A stretch of DNA of 64,000 nt from Trema orientale (taxonomy: Eukaryota; Streptophyta; Magnoliopsida; Rosales; Cannabaceae), in the NCBI GenBank assembly GCA_002914845.1, contig JXTC01000004.1, positions 1,201,203-1,265,202 of the forward strand, given 5' to 3'. Below the pieces are notes generated by a model. It had not been told where the DNA came from, did not search any database, and was given only the letters and a program-made list of their open reading frames with translations. This document shows, one piece after another, positions 1-11,399 of this stretch; the stretch's first letter is position 1; every line of letters begins with the position of its first letter. Position numbers and translations under genes: made by a program.

Positions 1-79
1 GAGTTCAAATTAGATTGAAGTTTTCTCGTGATACTAGCTAGATAGCTGAACAAAAGTAGGTGCAAAGTCATGCTTCTCT

Positions 80-2881
80 TGTCACGACCGGGAATCCAAG
101 GTCGTGACTTTTAGTAAATTTAAGTTGAAACAGTTGTAAACAATGATTTTCCAAAATTCCAGAAAATCGAGTACTTGAAATTTTAGGTTTTAGTCCTCAA
201 AAGTGAGTAAATTACAAAATCATGAAACTTTCCATTTCTTTTAATTTCTCAAGAAAATCTACTTTTAAAAATTGAGAGAAATTATAAATAATTAGTTGGG
301 AAACTTTTACTAAATCATGAATTTTAATGAAGCGTTCAATTAAAACCTCAGGCCCAATGTCCAAATAATTTACATAAAATCGTTTGTATTTCTAAGTACT
401 CAATTTAATGCCAAAATCGTCCTCATACATCCACTTAGTAAATACACTATTATTGGCTAAATAAATTTGACAAGGAAAGGAAGAGATGAAATAGAATAGG
501 AACCAACCATCAAAGATGTGGGAAACGACATACATATGCCAAACAAGCTTGTCAAGCCACCCAGACAATAACCCCAAAATAAATCACCTGAAAGTGGGAA
601 GAAGTAGGGGGGTGAGCACGTGAATGCTCAGTAGAGATTCGATTACAAGTTTTTATACATAAGAAATATACTCACGTTGAAGGTCCTGCATGGCTAGTAT
701 TCCATTCAAAACAGTTCACAAAATTCAAGTGGAAATCATAGTCCAATGGTTCAAACATTCCAAACCATTGTAAAACATCCATCAAAACTAGTACATATCT
801 ATTCAAGCCAACATATAACTATGTATGCAATCATGATGTCCGAAGTGTCCTAATGGATCACTCGTCAGTCCGATCACCCTATGTGGGCGTCGTCAGTCCG
901 ATGGTCGCGTCAGTGTGTGAGTGCATGCATATGCTATATGAATGACAGAATAAGGATATGCACCATTTCTACAAAATCACAAAATAACCATGTAGTATTC
1001 TTTAATCAAATAGCCTTTATTCCTCAAGATTGAGTTCTCAAATCATTTTGGATTTTCTAAAAATTTCGGCATTATAATGGCCGTTTTTGATCAAAACCCA
1101 AAATTTCAATTTCCTGCATAAAACAGTTCAAAACAGTATAAATGACATGCCAACCAGTGTGACGTACTTTCCAGGCAGTTTATATCTCAAATCAATTCAA
1201 AAACATATATAAACACAATTTTCATAAATAATTTTACGAAATTCCATATTTATTCAAAATATGTGAAAATCAAAATTAAATCGATTTAAATATCAAGTAA
1301 TCGAATCCCTACCTCAATCGAGTGTCCAAATAGCGTTACGGGGCTATGGAGAAAGTTTGGCTCCGTTTGGAAGGTCGAGCGTCGTTTTCGAATTTTAATA
1401 CATTGACTTGAAAAGTTGACTTTTCAAACGGAGCCTCAGATTGAAAAACAGAGATCATCACTGAATTCATAACACCCAAAAACGTAGGGTTAGACACTAA
1501 GTTTGTCGAAAACGGGTCCCGGTGCAGGACCAGCCCGTGGCACGCAAAACGGTGCAATTCACGAGTTAATTCTCGATTTTTGTGCCACTTCAGAAAATAG
1601 TGATATTTTATATCAAAATTCATGTCCCGACCTTACTGAGTCCAAATTCGAAATCAGAACTCAGTTTCGAGGTCCCTAGCATAAGTTATGCTCTAAAATA
1701 CGAAAATTATAAAAAATACCACTTTTTGAAAGTATTTAGAACAACGCCAACTTTTCTATTCAAAAATTACCATACTTTCGGATACTATTTTTATTTTTAC
1801 CTACTGTAATTATTCATGATTTTTAACTCTCTTTTACCTCGTATATTACTTTTGGTAAAATAATCACCTAACCAACATAGTTACGAAATTATCACTTTTC
1901 AAATGAATTAATAGAAAAATACCAATATATCTGGTTACACTATTTTCTAAGGGATATCAATTTCCTATCCACAGCCCAGGGCCCAGTTTCAAAGTCTAAC
2001 AAACTTTCGGCTCAAACATTTTAAGTTTACGAAAATACCATTTTTTTAATACAATTAGAAAAATATCACATTTTATATTCAAAAATCATCTCCTTCCAGA
2101 TTTCATTTCAATACAAAAAAAAAAATATTGTATTCATTCATACCTTGATCTCCTCTTTTACCTTATAAATTATCATGACTCTAATAAATTATTTATAAAA
2201 GTATTTACTAAAATGCCTTTTTTTTTTTTCTTTTTGAAAACAATTGCTAAAATATCATTTTTCCATTCAAAGTCTCTAACAATCGGGACATCCATTTCAT
2301 ATAGCTATCAAACATTTTTACAAAATAAATCTTTTAAGAATCTTACTATTTATTACCAACAGATTATAAGTTACTCAAAATATTCACAATATTTCGAAAT
2401 AAATTCTTGAGAAATCAACTAAGATGAGTCAAAAGCTCACCGGAGCCAAATATTTGGCGGTACACGGCTGGGATATGTCGGACCCAATGCTAGGAGGAGG
2501 TTTGGACCGGGTATAGTGGCGACAGCAACTTTGGGATGGCGAAAATGGTGGCTCCTTGCCGCAAATTTCAGCGGCCTCTCGCAGTTCCCAGCGCGCCTGG
2601 ACGGCGCGATGAGGAGCCGCCTGGCCGGAGCACGTGGTCGGAGGAAGCCATGGTGGCCTGATTTCTAGGGCAAACCGGGGGGAAGGAAGAGAAGGGCATC
2701 GGGGACCTCTTGTGGAGAAGAGAAGGAACTAGAGGCCCTTAAATGAAATTTCTTCTAACTGTAGCACCCAAATAAAATATTGTAGATTTTTTTTTTTTTT
2801 TTATTCCGAAAATTGTTATTTACCAGAATGCCATTGTGTTTAAAATTACCTATTTGCCCCTCTAAAAATTCAGATTTTACA
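80..2881 (+). mobile_element. Solo LTR of a Ty3/gypsy-type retrotransposon (2.8 kb)
   Basis: The segment starts with TGTCACGACC and ends with CA. It is flanked on both sides by the same 5 bp, TCTCT (75-79 and 2882-2886), as expected for LTR-retrotransposon integration. The first 30 bp form a small inverted repeat (gtcacgacc / ggtcgtgac). No gag, protease, reverse transcriptase or integrase reading frame occurs inside, so this is a lone LTR left by recombination or a non-coding derivative. A GC-rich patch lies at about 2440-2720. The tandemly duplicated copy near 10.43 kb lacks the insert and shows a single TCTCT at the matching point (10428-10432), which confirms the borders. A related LTR in reverse orientation lies at 6571-9219. 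Assignment to Ty3/gypsy rests on LTR length and the terminal sequence and is an inference. Confidence 0.82.
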
Positions 2882-3356
2882 TCTCTTTTAGGAACTGTCA
2901 ACTCGTAGTATTTTCGGTGAACATCAAAGACAAACTTTGTAGCATACATAGTTACCTGTTAGGATATCTGTTTACGTTTCAACTAATATAACTATGTAAG
3001 TTAATTAATTAATTTGCATTTATAGATTTAAGCGTGGAGCCTCATTTATATCACGTACGTGTAAAACATAAAGAATGAGACTAGGATAAATAAGAATTGT
3101 ACTCATGATGAGTTCCGGATGACTAACAATTATATATGCTAAAAAATATTATGTTGCTCATGGTGCAAGAGCAAAGGGTTTTTTCTTTTTCTTTTTCTTT
3201 TCTCACATGGGCGCATAGGAGATTGGAATTGCGTAGCAGGGCAGATTTAGTGAGTAACAGTTTGAGATTGGATTTAGTGAATAAATTTAAGTTTTAAGGA
3301 CTAGCTATGTAAAAGATCAGGGAATATGATATATGTATATATATATATATATATGT

Positions 3357-3612
3357 GAGCATGTTAATGAACACATTTTTCTGTAAGTATAAAAATGTAG
3401 TTTGTAATTGTGAATGGTCAATTAATGCAACGCAAAATTAGAATATCTTATAAATTTATCTTTATCGATCTTCTTGATATACATGAGCATGTTAATGAAC
3501 ACATTTTTCTGTAAGTATAAAAATATAGTTTGTACTTGTGAATGGTCAATTAATGCAACGCAAAATTAGAATATCCTATAAATTTATCTTTATCGATCTT
3601 CTTGATATACGT
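3357..3612. repeat. 128-bp direct tandem repeat, two copies
   Basis: Copy 1 (3357-3484) and copy 2 (3485-3612) begin with gagcatgttaatgaacac and differ at only about four positions. The homologous stretch of the distal duplicate (about 10985-11085) has a single, more diverged copy. The doubling therefore postdates the larger duplication. A (TA)n run at about 3330-3354 sits directly upstream. Confidence 0.85.
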
Positions 3613-3851
3613 GCACAAAATTTATAGCGTTGACAAGAGGCCTGGAATTCTCAACTTAAAATACTGGAGTCCGAGTAACTATAAAATGTATGCATGAGTA
3701 TATATACATATACATATATGAGTAGCAAATCGTCAACCTTGTCCAAATTTTCTAGTCAAAAGCAAGTTGTTAATTAAGCTAATTATAAGTTATAACATCA
3801 GAAAGTTATAGTCAATCACGCGGATTAAAGTTTGGGATTTTTACAAAAAGG

Positions 3852-4641
3852 AAAATTAGACATTATACGGTATTTTCTGAAAAAAATTTGAAAAATACGA
3901 TGATTAGCATTCTTTTTACGGTACGGTACAGTTTTTATTAGAAAAATAATATTTTTTAAAAAATATTTAGAAAAATATTATTTTTTAAAATAATAACTAG
4001 TAACCGGTAATTAGTTTCCAAAAACTGGTAACTAAAGATATTTATTACTAGTATATAACCAATAACCGGTAACCAGTTATTCAGAAACTAATAACCAATA
4101 AATATTTTAAAAATGGTATCTTTCTCAAAAAAAATTAAAAAGTGATATTTCTCTAATAAAAATAGTACGAAAATATGAAAAAAGCCTAACTTTGTATTTT
4201 TGTAATTTTTTTCGTTTTTAATAAATAGTGTTAGAAACCCTTTACAAAATTCAAGGCCCAAGTACCAAAAATTGAACAATCCGGATGGGCTGATTTTTTG
4301 GAAAAATCTTGATTTGATTTAGAAAACTATCATTTTTGAAAAGTTTTATTAGAACAATAATACTTCTAAAAAATATTTAGAAAAATACCCTTTTCTTTTC
4401 AAAATTTGTATTATTCAATGGTATTCGAGGTAACCAGTTAAGTTACTTAGGATAATTAATTCAGTTACTTGAAGGAACTGATCAAGTTACCTCAGGTAAC
4501 TCGACTAGCTACCTTAAGTATCTCATCAATTAATAAAAAAGGTATTTCTCTAAATACTTTTAAAAATGATATTTTTATAATTAAAATCTGGATTTTTCAA
4601 TTTTTTGAAAAATTACCATAAAAAATCAATTTTCCTCTTAA
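3852..4641. mobile_element. Non-autonomous TIR element, family shared with 57.5-58.4 kb and 59.9-60.3 kb
   Basis: The left end (from 'aaggaaaattagac') and the reverse complement of the right end (from 'gaggaaaattgatt') match over roughly 50 bp, giving imperfect terminal inverted repeats. The right half (about 4230-4640) contains a distinctive stretch rich in 'gttac' and 'taact' words, with 'cccaagtaccaaaaattgaa' at its start. The same stretch recurs at about 57950-58375 and 59855-60275. There is no coding capacity. The transposon superfamily is not determined; no clean target duplication was found. Confidence 0.5.
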
Positions 4642-4779
4642 AGTTTTGTAGCTACCTCTAAATAGATTTAATTTAAAAAAAAAAAAACAAAATGATTTAA
4701 TTACATAAGCTTTATCACTATCTACAATTTACAAATCCTACTGATTAAAATACTTCTTAATTGTTTAATTTGTTCATAT

Positions 4780-4852
4780 TTATGCAGTCATCCATTCCAT
4801 GCCATTAATGTAATTGTTCTCCGGCACATAGAAAATGGTGGGTCATGTATGT
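4780..4852 (-). pseudogene. Truncated HD-Zip I last-exon fragment (duplicate of the HB40-like gene)
   Basis: Read on the minus strand, this stretch gives FYVPENNYINGMEWM followed by TA and a stop. It closely matches the C-terminal residues [15 protein letters not shown] of the intact HD-Zip gene (exon 3, 11400-11630). Just before this part, 41 bp present in the intact copy are missing. In the intact gene, the deleted segment is bracketed by the short direct repeat TAGAAA (11455-11460 and 11496-11501), so the loss looks like a microhomology deletion; 41 is not a multiple of three and shifts the frame. The homeodomain and zipper exons are absent. The flanking sequence on the low-coordinate side is also homologous to that of the intact gene. 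This is a dead relic of a tandem duplicate. Confidence 0.8.
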
Positions 4853-4879
4853 GAATAGTTAACCAAAAATCAAAAGCAT

Positions 4880-6299
4880 GAAAATATGTGAACGTGTTTG
4901 TGCCTTGTAGACAGTGAATCCTATAATTATTTAAACGAAAAGCCAATGGTCATCGCGAAACTTGTAACAAGAACTTCTTGGGACGTGGGGGTACCTGCAA
5001 AAAAAGATACTCCGACGCTAAAGTCAGTAATGGTTTCAAATAATAAGAATTCTCATATATTTATAAGAAAGATATTTACCTTCCAATAGGACTCTCCATA
5101 ATTATCTGATAATATTGAGTAATTAAATTAAATAATAATCAATATATACTTACCTAATCTTGCTATTCAAATTAGGATCAATACAATTGAATAATAGATA
5201 TGCTGATCTAGTCAAAATCAACTAAAATCTTATTTAAATTGGGTATCCACTTGAGCTTTTCAAAATAGGACCGACTCTAAATTTGAGCCGTACATTTATT
5301 AGTCAGCTAGAAACTCTAGCTGGCACATTAACTTCCTGTTGAAATTACTTACCCTTTTTAATCTCCTTGAATACATAGACTAATGAATTTTGAGGAACGA
5401 AATTCAACCCCAACATGCCTTATTGATTCAGACAGGATCGATGCTAGTATAATTTTGACTGCTTGTTACACATTTCTATTCCGTATTACATCTGTATATA
5501 TATATACTTGTATGTAAATAATTTAAAAAATTAGTGATAGGTTTTATGTAGTCTTAATATAGTGAAGTCATGAATCCAAGCAAAACAAATTTTTTATAAT
5601 CGTAATAAGCTATAGCATATACAAAAACTTGTTATGTACTCCAAACAGTGTGGCTTAAGCTTATTTCAAGTAAAAATAGTTATTGAATTTCAAACAACCA
5701 CAAATCGTATAATTACATGTCTGATTCTGATTAATAAGCCTCAACTAAGGCACATTCATCCACACCTACGATACAGGCTCATCTAATCAGAATCAATCTA
5801 ATTTCCAAGTTTAATGGTATAGAACTGCATGAAAACTCGTGAAATGTAGCATAAAACTAACAGTCCGTGCTTGCTCTCCAATTTAGTTTCGCTCCTAGAC
5901 TGTTTTCAATACCAGAAACGATAGATCACGATTTCTAATATATCTACATGCTCAAATTCAAATTATATATAAGGGTCACCAACCAGAGAATTTTTTGGAA
6001 TTATAGTCCAACTGGCACACTATTATCAACATGTATCATACCACAGAGTCCCTAGCATGAGAAAACCCACAATATTTGTGCTTAGAAAATTGAGGGTTTA
6101 CCATTTAAAAATTTTGAACTTTACAATAAGATCAATATTTTAAATTGCACCGAAACCCATATATATATATATGTATATATGTATATATGTACTTGGTGAC
6201 ACCATATATCAACTTTTCACCGAAATGTAATAATAAACTTAAACCTTAAAACGGTTTTATTTCCAAGATTAAAAAAAAAAAAAAACAGAGAGAGAGAGG

Positions 6300-6335
<36 letters not shown>

Positions 6336-6390
6336 GCTTTACAAATAGTTAAGCGAAAACCAGGAAGCATCTGAAATCCATATACTTGAT
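4880..6390. repeat. Further copy of the duplicated HD-Zip downstream region (non-coding)
   Basis: Parts of this stretch match the segment that resumes at 6393. 'gaacgtgtttgtgcctt' occurs at about 4890 and 6398. Sequence at 5420-5490 matches 6420-6482, and 5490-5770 matches 9850-10290. Relative to the distal copy, about 500 bp (roughly 4911-5412) are extra here, and the CACTA-like insert at 6483-9849 is absent. No gene is seen. A (TA)n/(TATG)n run lies at about 6160-6190. Confidence 0.6.
6284..6333. repeat. (GA)n microsatellite with preceding poly-A
   Basis: An A-run at 6271-6285 is followed by about 24 GA units with small interruptions. It is a simple repeat; open frames through it are artefacts of the repeat. 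Confidence 0.9.
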
Positions 6391-6482
6391 GCATGTGAAC
6401 GTGTTTGTGCCTTACTGATTTAGATGGGAATGGGATCGATGTTGGTACATATTTTGCCTGCTTCGTACACAATTCTATGCCG

Positions 6483-9400
6483 AACTAAAAAAATAATAAT
6501 CATTTAGTGACACGTGTTTTAGTCACAATAAATTTTTTTATGACAAAAAGTGACATTTAGGCTCCATTTATGTAAAAACCGGACTTTAAAAAGGGTAAAA
6601 GAGTAATTTAAACCCAAGGGTAATTTGATAATTTTGAATTTTCAAAATATTAAATTAAAATATTTGGAATGTACCTGGACATTTATAAGTGTAGGTTCAA
6701 TTGGGTGAAAACATGAAGAAAACTTTAAAGCAAAGATTAAAAAACTATTTCTAGAGGACATTAATGTAAAGAATCTTTGCAAAATCGGGTCAAAGTGTAA
6801 TTTTATAAACAGTGCCCACTCAACTAGATTTTGACATGTGGCAAATAATATCTAAAATTGTTAAATTTTTTCTTCCTCATTAAAGCCCCCGAGCTCAAAA
6901 CTCACCTATTCACTATGCAACTCCTCCAGCCATCACGCCGGACTTCCTTCGGCTATGGCCTCCAGCCAGTACCTTTCCCGACCTCCGTCGAAGACTCGTC
7001 GGCAACCACCGTAGCCCGTCGCACCTCCAACCTCTCGCAACCAAAAACTAGTATTTCGCTCCACCCGAAGTTGCAAGCCCAACCACCCTTAAGTCCTCCC
7101 CAATACTTTCCAGCCACCAATTTCAGGCAAGTCACCTCCGGTAAGCATTTGAATATTTTTGACCGTTTTCCAAAATAGTTTATGGCATTTTTATAATTAT
7201 TTTGGTTCAGTATTTGATTGAGCCGTGAAAGTTATATGAGATGAAAGAGGGAATTAAATCATTAAGAAATGTGATTTTGTTGTGTTGATTTGATCTCCGG
7301 TTTGAGAGAACTCTTAAATTTAAAAATGTGATATTTTTCTAATTAGGGATAAAAAGTGATATTTGTGAAAAACTAAACAGTATTGGACTGAAAATTGTCT
7401 CTATTCAGATTGGACTGAGACTAGAGATGTGTTATTTTTCGAAATATTTATGTAAGAATGCCATTTTTATAAATAATTAGCAAAGTTGATATTTTTCAAA
7501 TATTTTCAAAAGTGATATTTTCTTAAATAGTTTTGTGATAATGATATTTCTGAAATATTTTCAGAAACATGGTATTTTCTGTAAATATTTAGCAAAGATG
7601 ATATTTTCTAAATATTTTGGAAAAAGTTGTATTTTTCAAACTTTCAGGAATTAAGGCCAATTAATGCTCGGGACCTCGAAACGAAGTTTCGACCTCAAAT
7701 TTGGATTTAGTGAGGTCGAAAAACGAGTTTTGATATATAATATTGATACGTTTTCGAAGTGGCACGAATTCCGAGGCTCGTGAATAATGTTGTTTTGTAT
7801 GTCACGGGCTGAGTCTCGACCTAGAATCTAAAATTGTCAAATTACATGTTTAACCTAGCTATTTTGGATGCTAGGAACACACTGATGACGTCAGATTTGT
7901 CATTTGAGACTCAGTTGGAAAAATCATTCATCAAAACGAGCGAATGAAATTTGTGAAAACGTTATTCATGCATCAAAATAATCTACCGGAGTTTCTACAA
8001 GCGTCGTTAGCTTGGTATAGTTACTATCTCGAAGTAGGAATTCAATTGGCTAGTTTTATAACTGCTTTAATTTAAATTTGCATTATGACTTATTTATGAA
8101 AAATCGTGAATAATTCAATATAGTTTGATAAACTGTTGAAAATATGAGATTATTATGGGATTAGACTGTGTAATTTTTGTACATAGTTTTAAATTGTGAT
8201 TATGGGGTGATACAGCGGATTGCCGCCCACGTTATCGTGAATCTCAGAATAATGCCAAGTGAAATTTTAAAGTATGATTTGATAAATTTTTTAGATGTAT
8301 GGTTATTATGAACGGTTACATATTGTACATATCATAGGACTATACATTTGAGTTCTATTATTGCATCGTGGTGGTTTAGATCGCTGGCAAGTTGTTGTAG
8401 CACTAGGTGAAAGACCTAGGCCCCTGTGCAGCTTTTGCTAGGCCTCTGTGCAGCTTTTACTGACACACCTCCGAGTAGTGTCAGGATGCTAGGTACCTTT
8501 GGTAAAGATGTATTACAAGACCTTGATGGAAAGATGAGATATTACTCATATACCTTGTTGATTTATAATATGTACAATTATATGGTATTAGTTTTGGTTT
8601 GAATATATGACTATTCTTGATCAATTTTTTTTGTAAACTTGATTTATAAAATGAATTTGAAAAAAATATTAACCATGCAGGTTTGGAAAAAATTGCATTT
8701 ATTCAAAAAGATAATTGAATTCTTACTGAGCATGTGAATACTCACCCATTCTTATTTTTCCCCTTCCAGGATTACATGGGCGAGATAAACTTTTGGTTGG
8801 CTAGTGTAATACTAGAGTTGTTCTTCACAATCATGTCTACTTATTTAGGTTCGTATCTCGATGTAGATATTTTTCTTCAATGATTATTTAGCCATGTTTA
8901 AATATACTTAGAAGTAGATGTAAATTGAGATTATAAATTTTTGTGATTGAAGGATGTTTTGGAAATTGTAAAATGACAATTAAAATTCTACTTGTTCAAC
9001 CTTTGTAGCTCCATGTTTAATAAGTGATTTTCAAAGTATATAATTTAACTTATAAATGATTCTATGAGTTTTTTTAAAGTTGACGTTTTCTTCCTCAAGT
9101 TGTCGTTTTTGGAGATTTTAGAAAACAGAAACGTTTCCACTAATTAATAAAAATATATTTACTAATTTATATCTTATAAAATTAATCTTTAGCCGCTGGC
9201 CTGGATTTGGGTCGTGATATTTTAGAACTTAAATTTTGGAGGGAAAGAAAAATAAATCCAAGAGATTCTATTTTATTTTATTTGGATTGAAATAAAACAC
9301 GATATAAATTATTTTCAAGAAAAAATGAGAGTTTAATTTGATGCCAATCTTAATAAATAATAGGATCAATAAAATATACACTCCACGTTTAAGAAATCAG

Positions 9401-9849
9401 ATTACAAATATAGAAAACTTAATCTACTACATATGAAAACACTTAAATCCATAAATAGCAAATTTTGGGGCTTTAGGTCTAAATTTAATTCTCCACTTAA
9501 ATTTTATGTTTCCAGCAATATATAAGTTTTCTAGGACTTTTATTTATCAAATAAAAGTTTTAGTTTAAGAGCTGCAGCAAGAAAATCAATTACAAACTCA
9601 AAATCCCAATTAGGCCTCACATTGACTAGTTTGACCTTTTGTTGAAGCTATTGCCTTCTACCTCCTATAATAATGGAATTTGTTGTAACTAAAAGTACAT
9701 TTAATCATAACAAATTGTCATTTTTGTTATTAAAACTTTTAGTCACAGACTTTTTCGTCACAACATAAAGACAATGACATTCTTTTAGTCATGAATTTTT
9801 CATTTTGTCACAATTTTTGTTTTCACTAAAAGTAATGTTTTTTGTAGTG
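6483..9849 (-). mobile_element. CACTA-like non-autonomous element, split by a nested solo LTR
   Basis: The high-coordinate end reads, on the minus strand, CACTACAAAAAACATTAC followed by TTTTAGTGA, the terminal pattern of plant CACTA (En/Spm) elements. The low-coordinate end (6483-6512, gaactaaaaaaataataatc then atttagtga) is a degraded form of the same inverted terminus. Subterminal words such as 'tttagtcac' and 'agtgaca' recur at both ends. The element proper is 6483-6570 plus 9220-9849; the middle is the LTR at 6571-9219. The related segment at about 5480-5500 reads through the insertion point without the element, an empty site. The 3-bp target duplication expected for CACTA elements is not clear. 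There is no transposase. Confidence 0.6.
6571..9219 (-). mobile_element. Second solo LTR of the same family, inverted and nested
   Basis: On the minus strand it starts with TATCACGACCC (a decayed TGTCACGACC) and ends with CA, matching both ends of the LTR at 80-2881. Internal stretches also align in reverse. For example, the 'gtggcacgaattccgaggctcg' region near 7762 corresponds to about 1560-1600, and the 'cctcgaaacgaagtttcgacctc' region near 7672 corresponds to about 1650-1675. Flanking 5-mers are ATTTA (6566-6570) and TTTTA (9220-9224), one mismatch apart. It has no internal retrotransposon domain. The short proline-rich frame at 6858-7178 lies in the GC-rich patch shared with the other LTR and is not a gene. 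Confidence 0.72.
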
Positions 9850-10354
9850 GTAATATATCTATATATTTATACGCAAATAATTTAATACTGAATTGAATAA
9901 ATGCATGTAAAAAAGAAACAATAAAAATAAAAATAAGGAATAATATCTTAAAAAAGCTCATGACAAGCCTTTTAGCAAAAAAAAAAAGAAAAAAAAAAAA
10001 AGAAAGCCATGACATTTCATTAATATCAAAAAAAAAACTTTGGGAATATGTAGAATTCAATCCATCATCATATTGCCAAAAGAAAGAAAATTTTGTTATG
10101 ACAATGAAAACTCATCTACATAAATACTTCAAAGAATACCACAACCGATCATAAACATCGTCTATGAAAGTAGAAAAATCAATTTAATTTCCAAAGAAAT
10201 CCTTTCAACTAATTATGGTTATTGAATCTAAAACAGCCACAAAGTATAATTTACTGTTACATTCTGATTAATTAGCCTCAACTAAAGCAACAAAGCAATG
10301 TGGCCAAAGAGGAAGTTTTATCGAGTAGTACACTTAATAATTATGTGCCGCAAC

Positions 10355-11399
10355 GCTTGCGTTTGGCTCAGATTGAAGTTTTCTCGCAAAACTCGATAGT
10401 CAAACAAAAGGCCGTCAAAGTCATACTTCTCTTTTGCGTACTGTCAAAGTCGTAGTCTTTTATATATTTATTGATTTCAAGTGAATGTCAAAGACATAGT
10501 ACGTAGCGTATATAGTTACTTGTCTGGATACGTTTTGCCGACAAATGTAAATTAATTGGTGATCTATTCATATTTGCACGAATAGATTTAAGTGTGGAGC
10601 CACATTTTATTGATTTATCATGTGTAAAATTAAGATATGAGATCAGGATAAATACAAATTGTACTCGTGATGAGTTCCGGAATATGACTAATTAACGTGT
10701 GTATATGTATATTATATGTATATATGTACACACATATGCTAAATAATAAATATCATATTGCTCATGGTGTAAGAGCAAAGGTCTGTTTTTTTTATTTCTT
10801 TCTTTCTTTCTTTCTTTCTTTTTTCACGTGGATGCATAGGAAATAGGAACTGCGCAGAGCTAATTTAGTGAGTGAGCAACAGTTGGAGATTGGATTTAGT
10901 GAAATGATTTAATATAAGTTTCAAGGACTACATCCACATATAAAAGAGTGAGTACCTATATCAACGTGTAATCTTATTTTATTTTTTTTACAGTAAAACA
11001 ACGTACGATTGTGCATGGTCAAATTATGCAACGCAAAAGTAGAATATCTTATAAATTTATCTTCATCGATCTTCTTGATATATGTAATAATTTTTCAAGG
11101 TATATAGCATTGACACGAAGAGGCCTGGATTAAGCTTCAACTTAAAATACCCAAGTCCGAATCACTATAGCATATACATACATAAGTACCGAGTCATCTA
11201 CCTTGTCCGAATTTTCCAGTCAAAAGCAAGTTATTAATTAAGCTAATTATAACATCACGAAGTTATAGTCAAACATGCTAATTAAAGCTATATAACTACC
11301 TCTAAATAGGGAAAAAAAAAAAAACGATTTAATTACATAGGCTTTATCACTATCTACAAATCCTACTGATTAAAATACTTCTTAATCATTTTAATTAGT
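10355..11399. repeat. Distal copy of the duplicated segment, downstream of the HD-Zip gene
   Basis: This non-coding stretch aligns with 1-79 plus 2882-4780. Anchors include 'gattgaagttttctcg' (15 and 10369), 'tagttacttgtctggatacg' (versus the 2950 region), 'gatgagttccgga' (3108 and 10668), and 'atcgatcttcttgatata' (3464 and 11066). It contains the empty target site TCTCT at 10428-10432 for the LTR at 80-2881. It includes a (TTTC)n run at about 10797-10820. The last part is probably the 3' untranslated region of the HD-Zip gene. Confidence 0.75.

Noticed and set aside
6858..7178. Proline/serine-rich open frame of 106 codons
   Set aside because: It lies in the GC-rich patch of the inverted LTR, has no domain, and the related LTR at 80-2881 lacks the frame.
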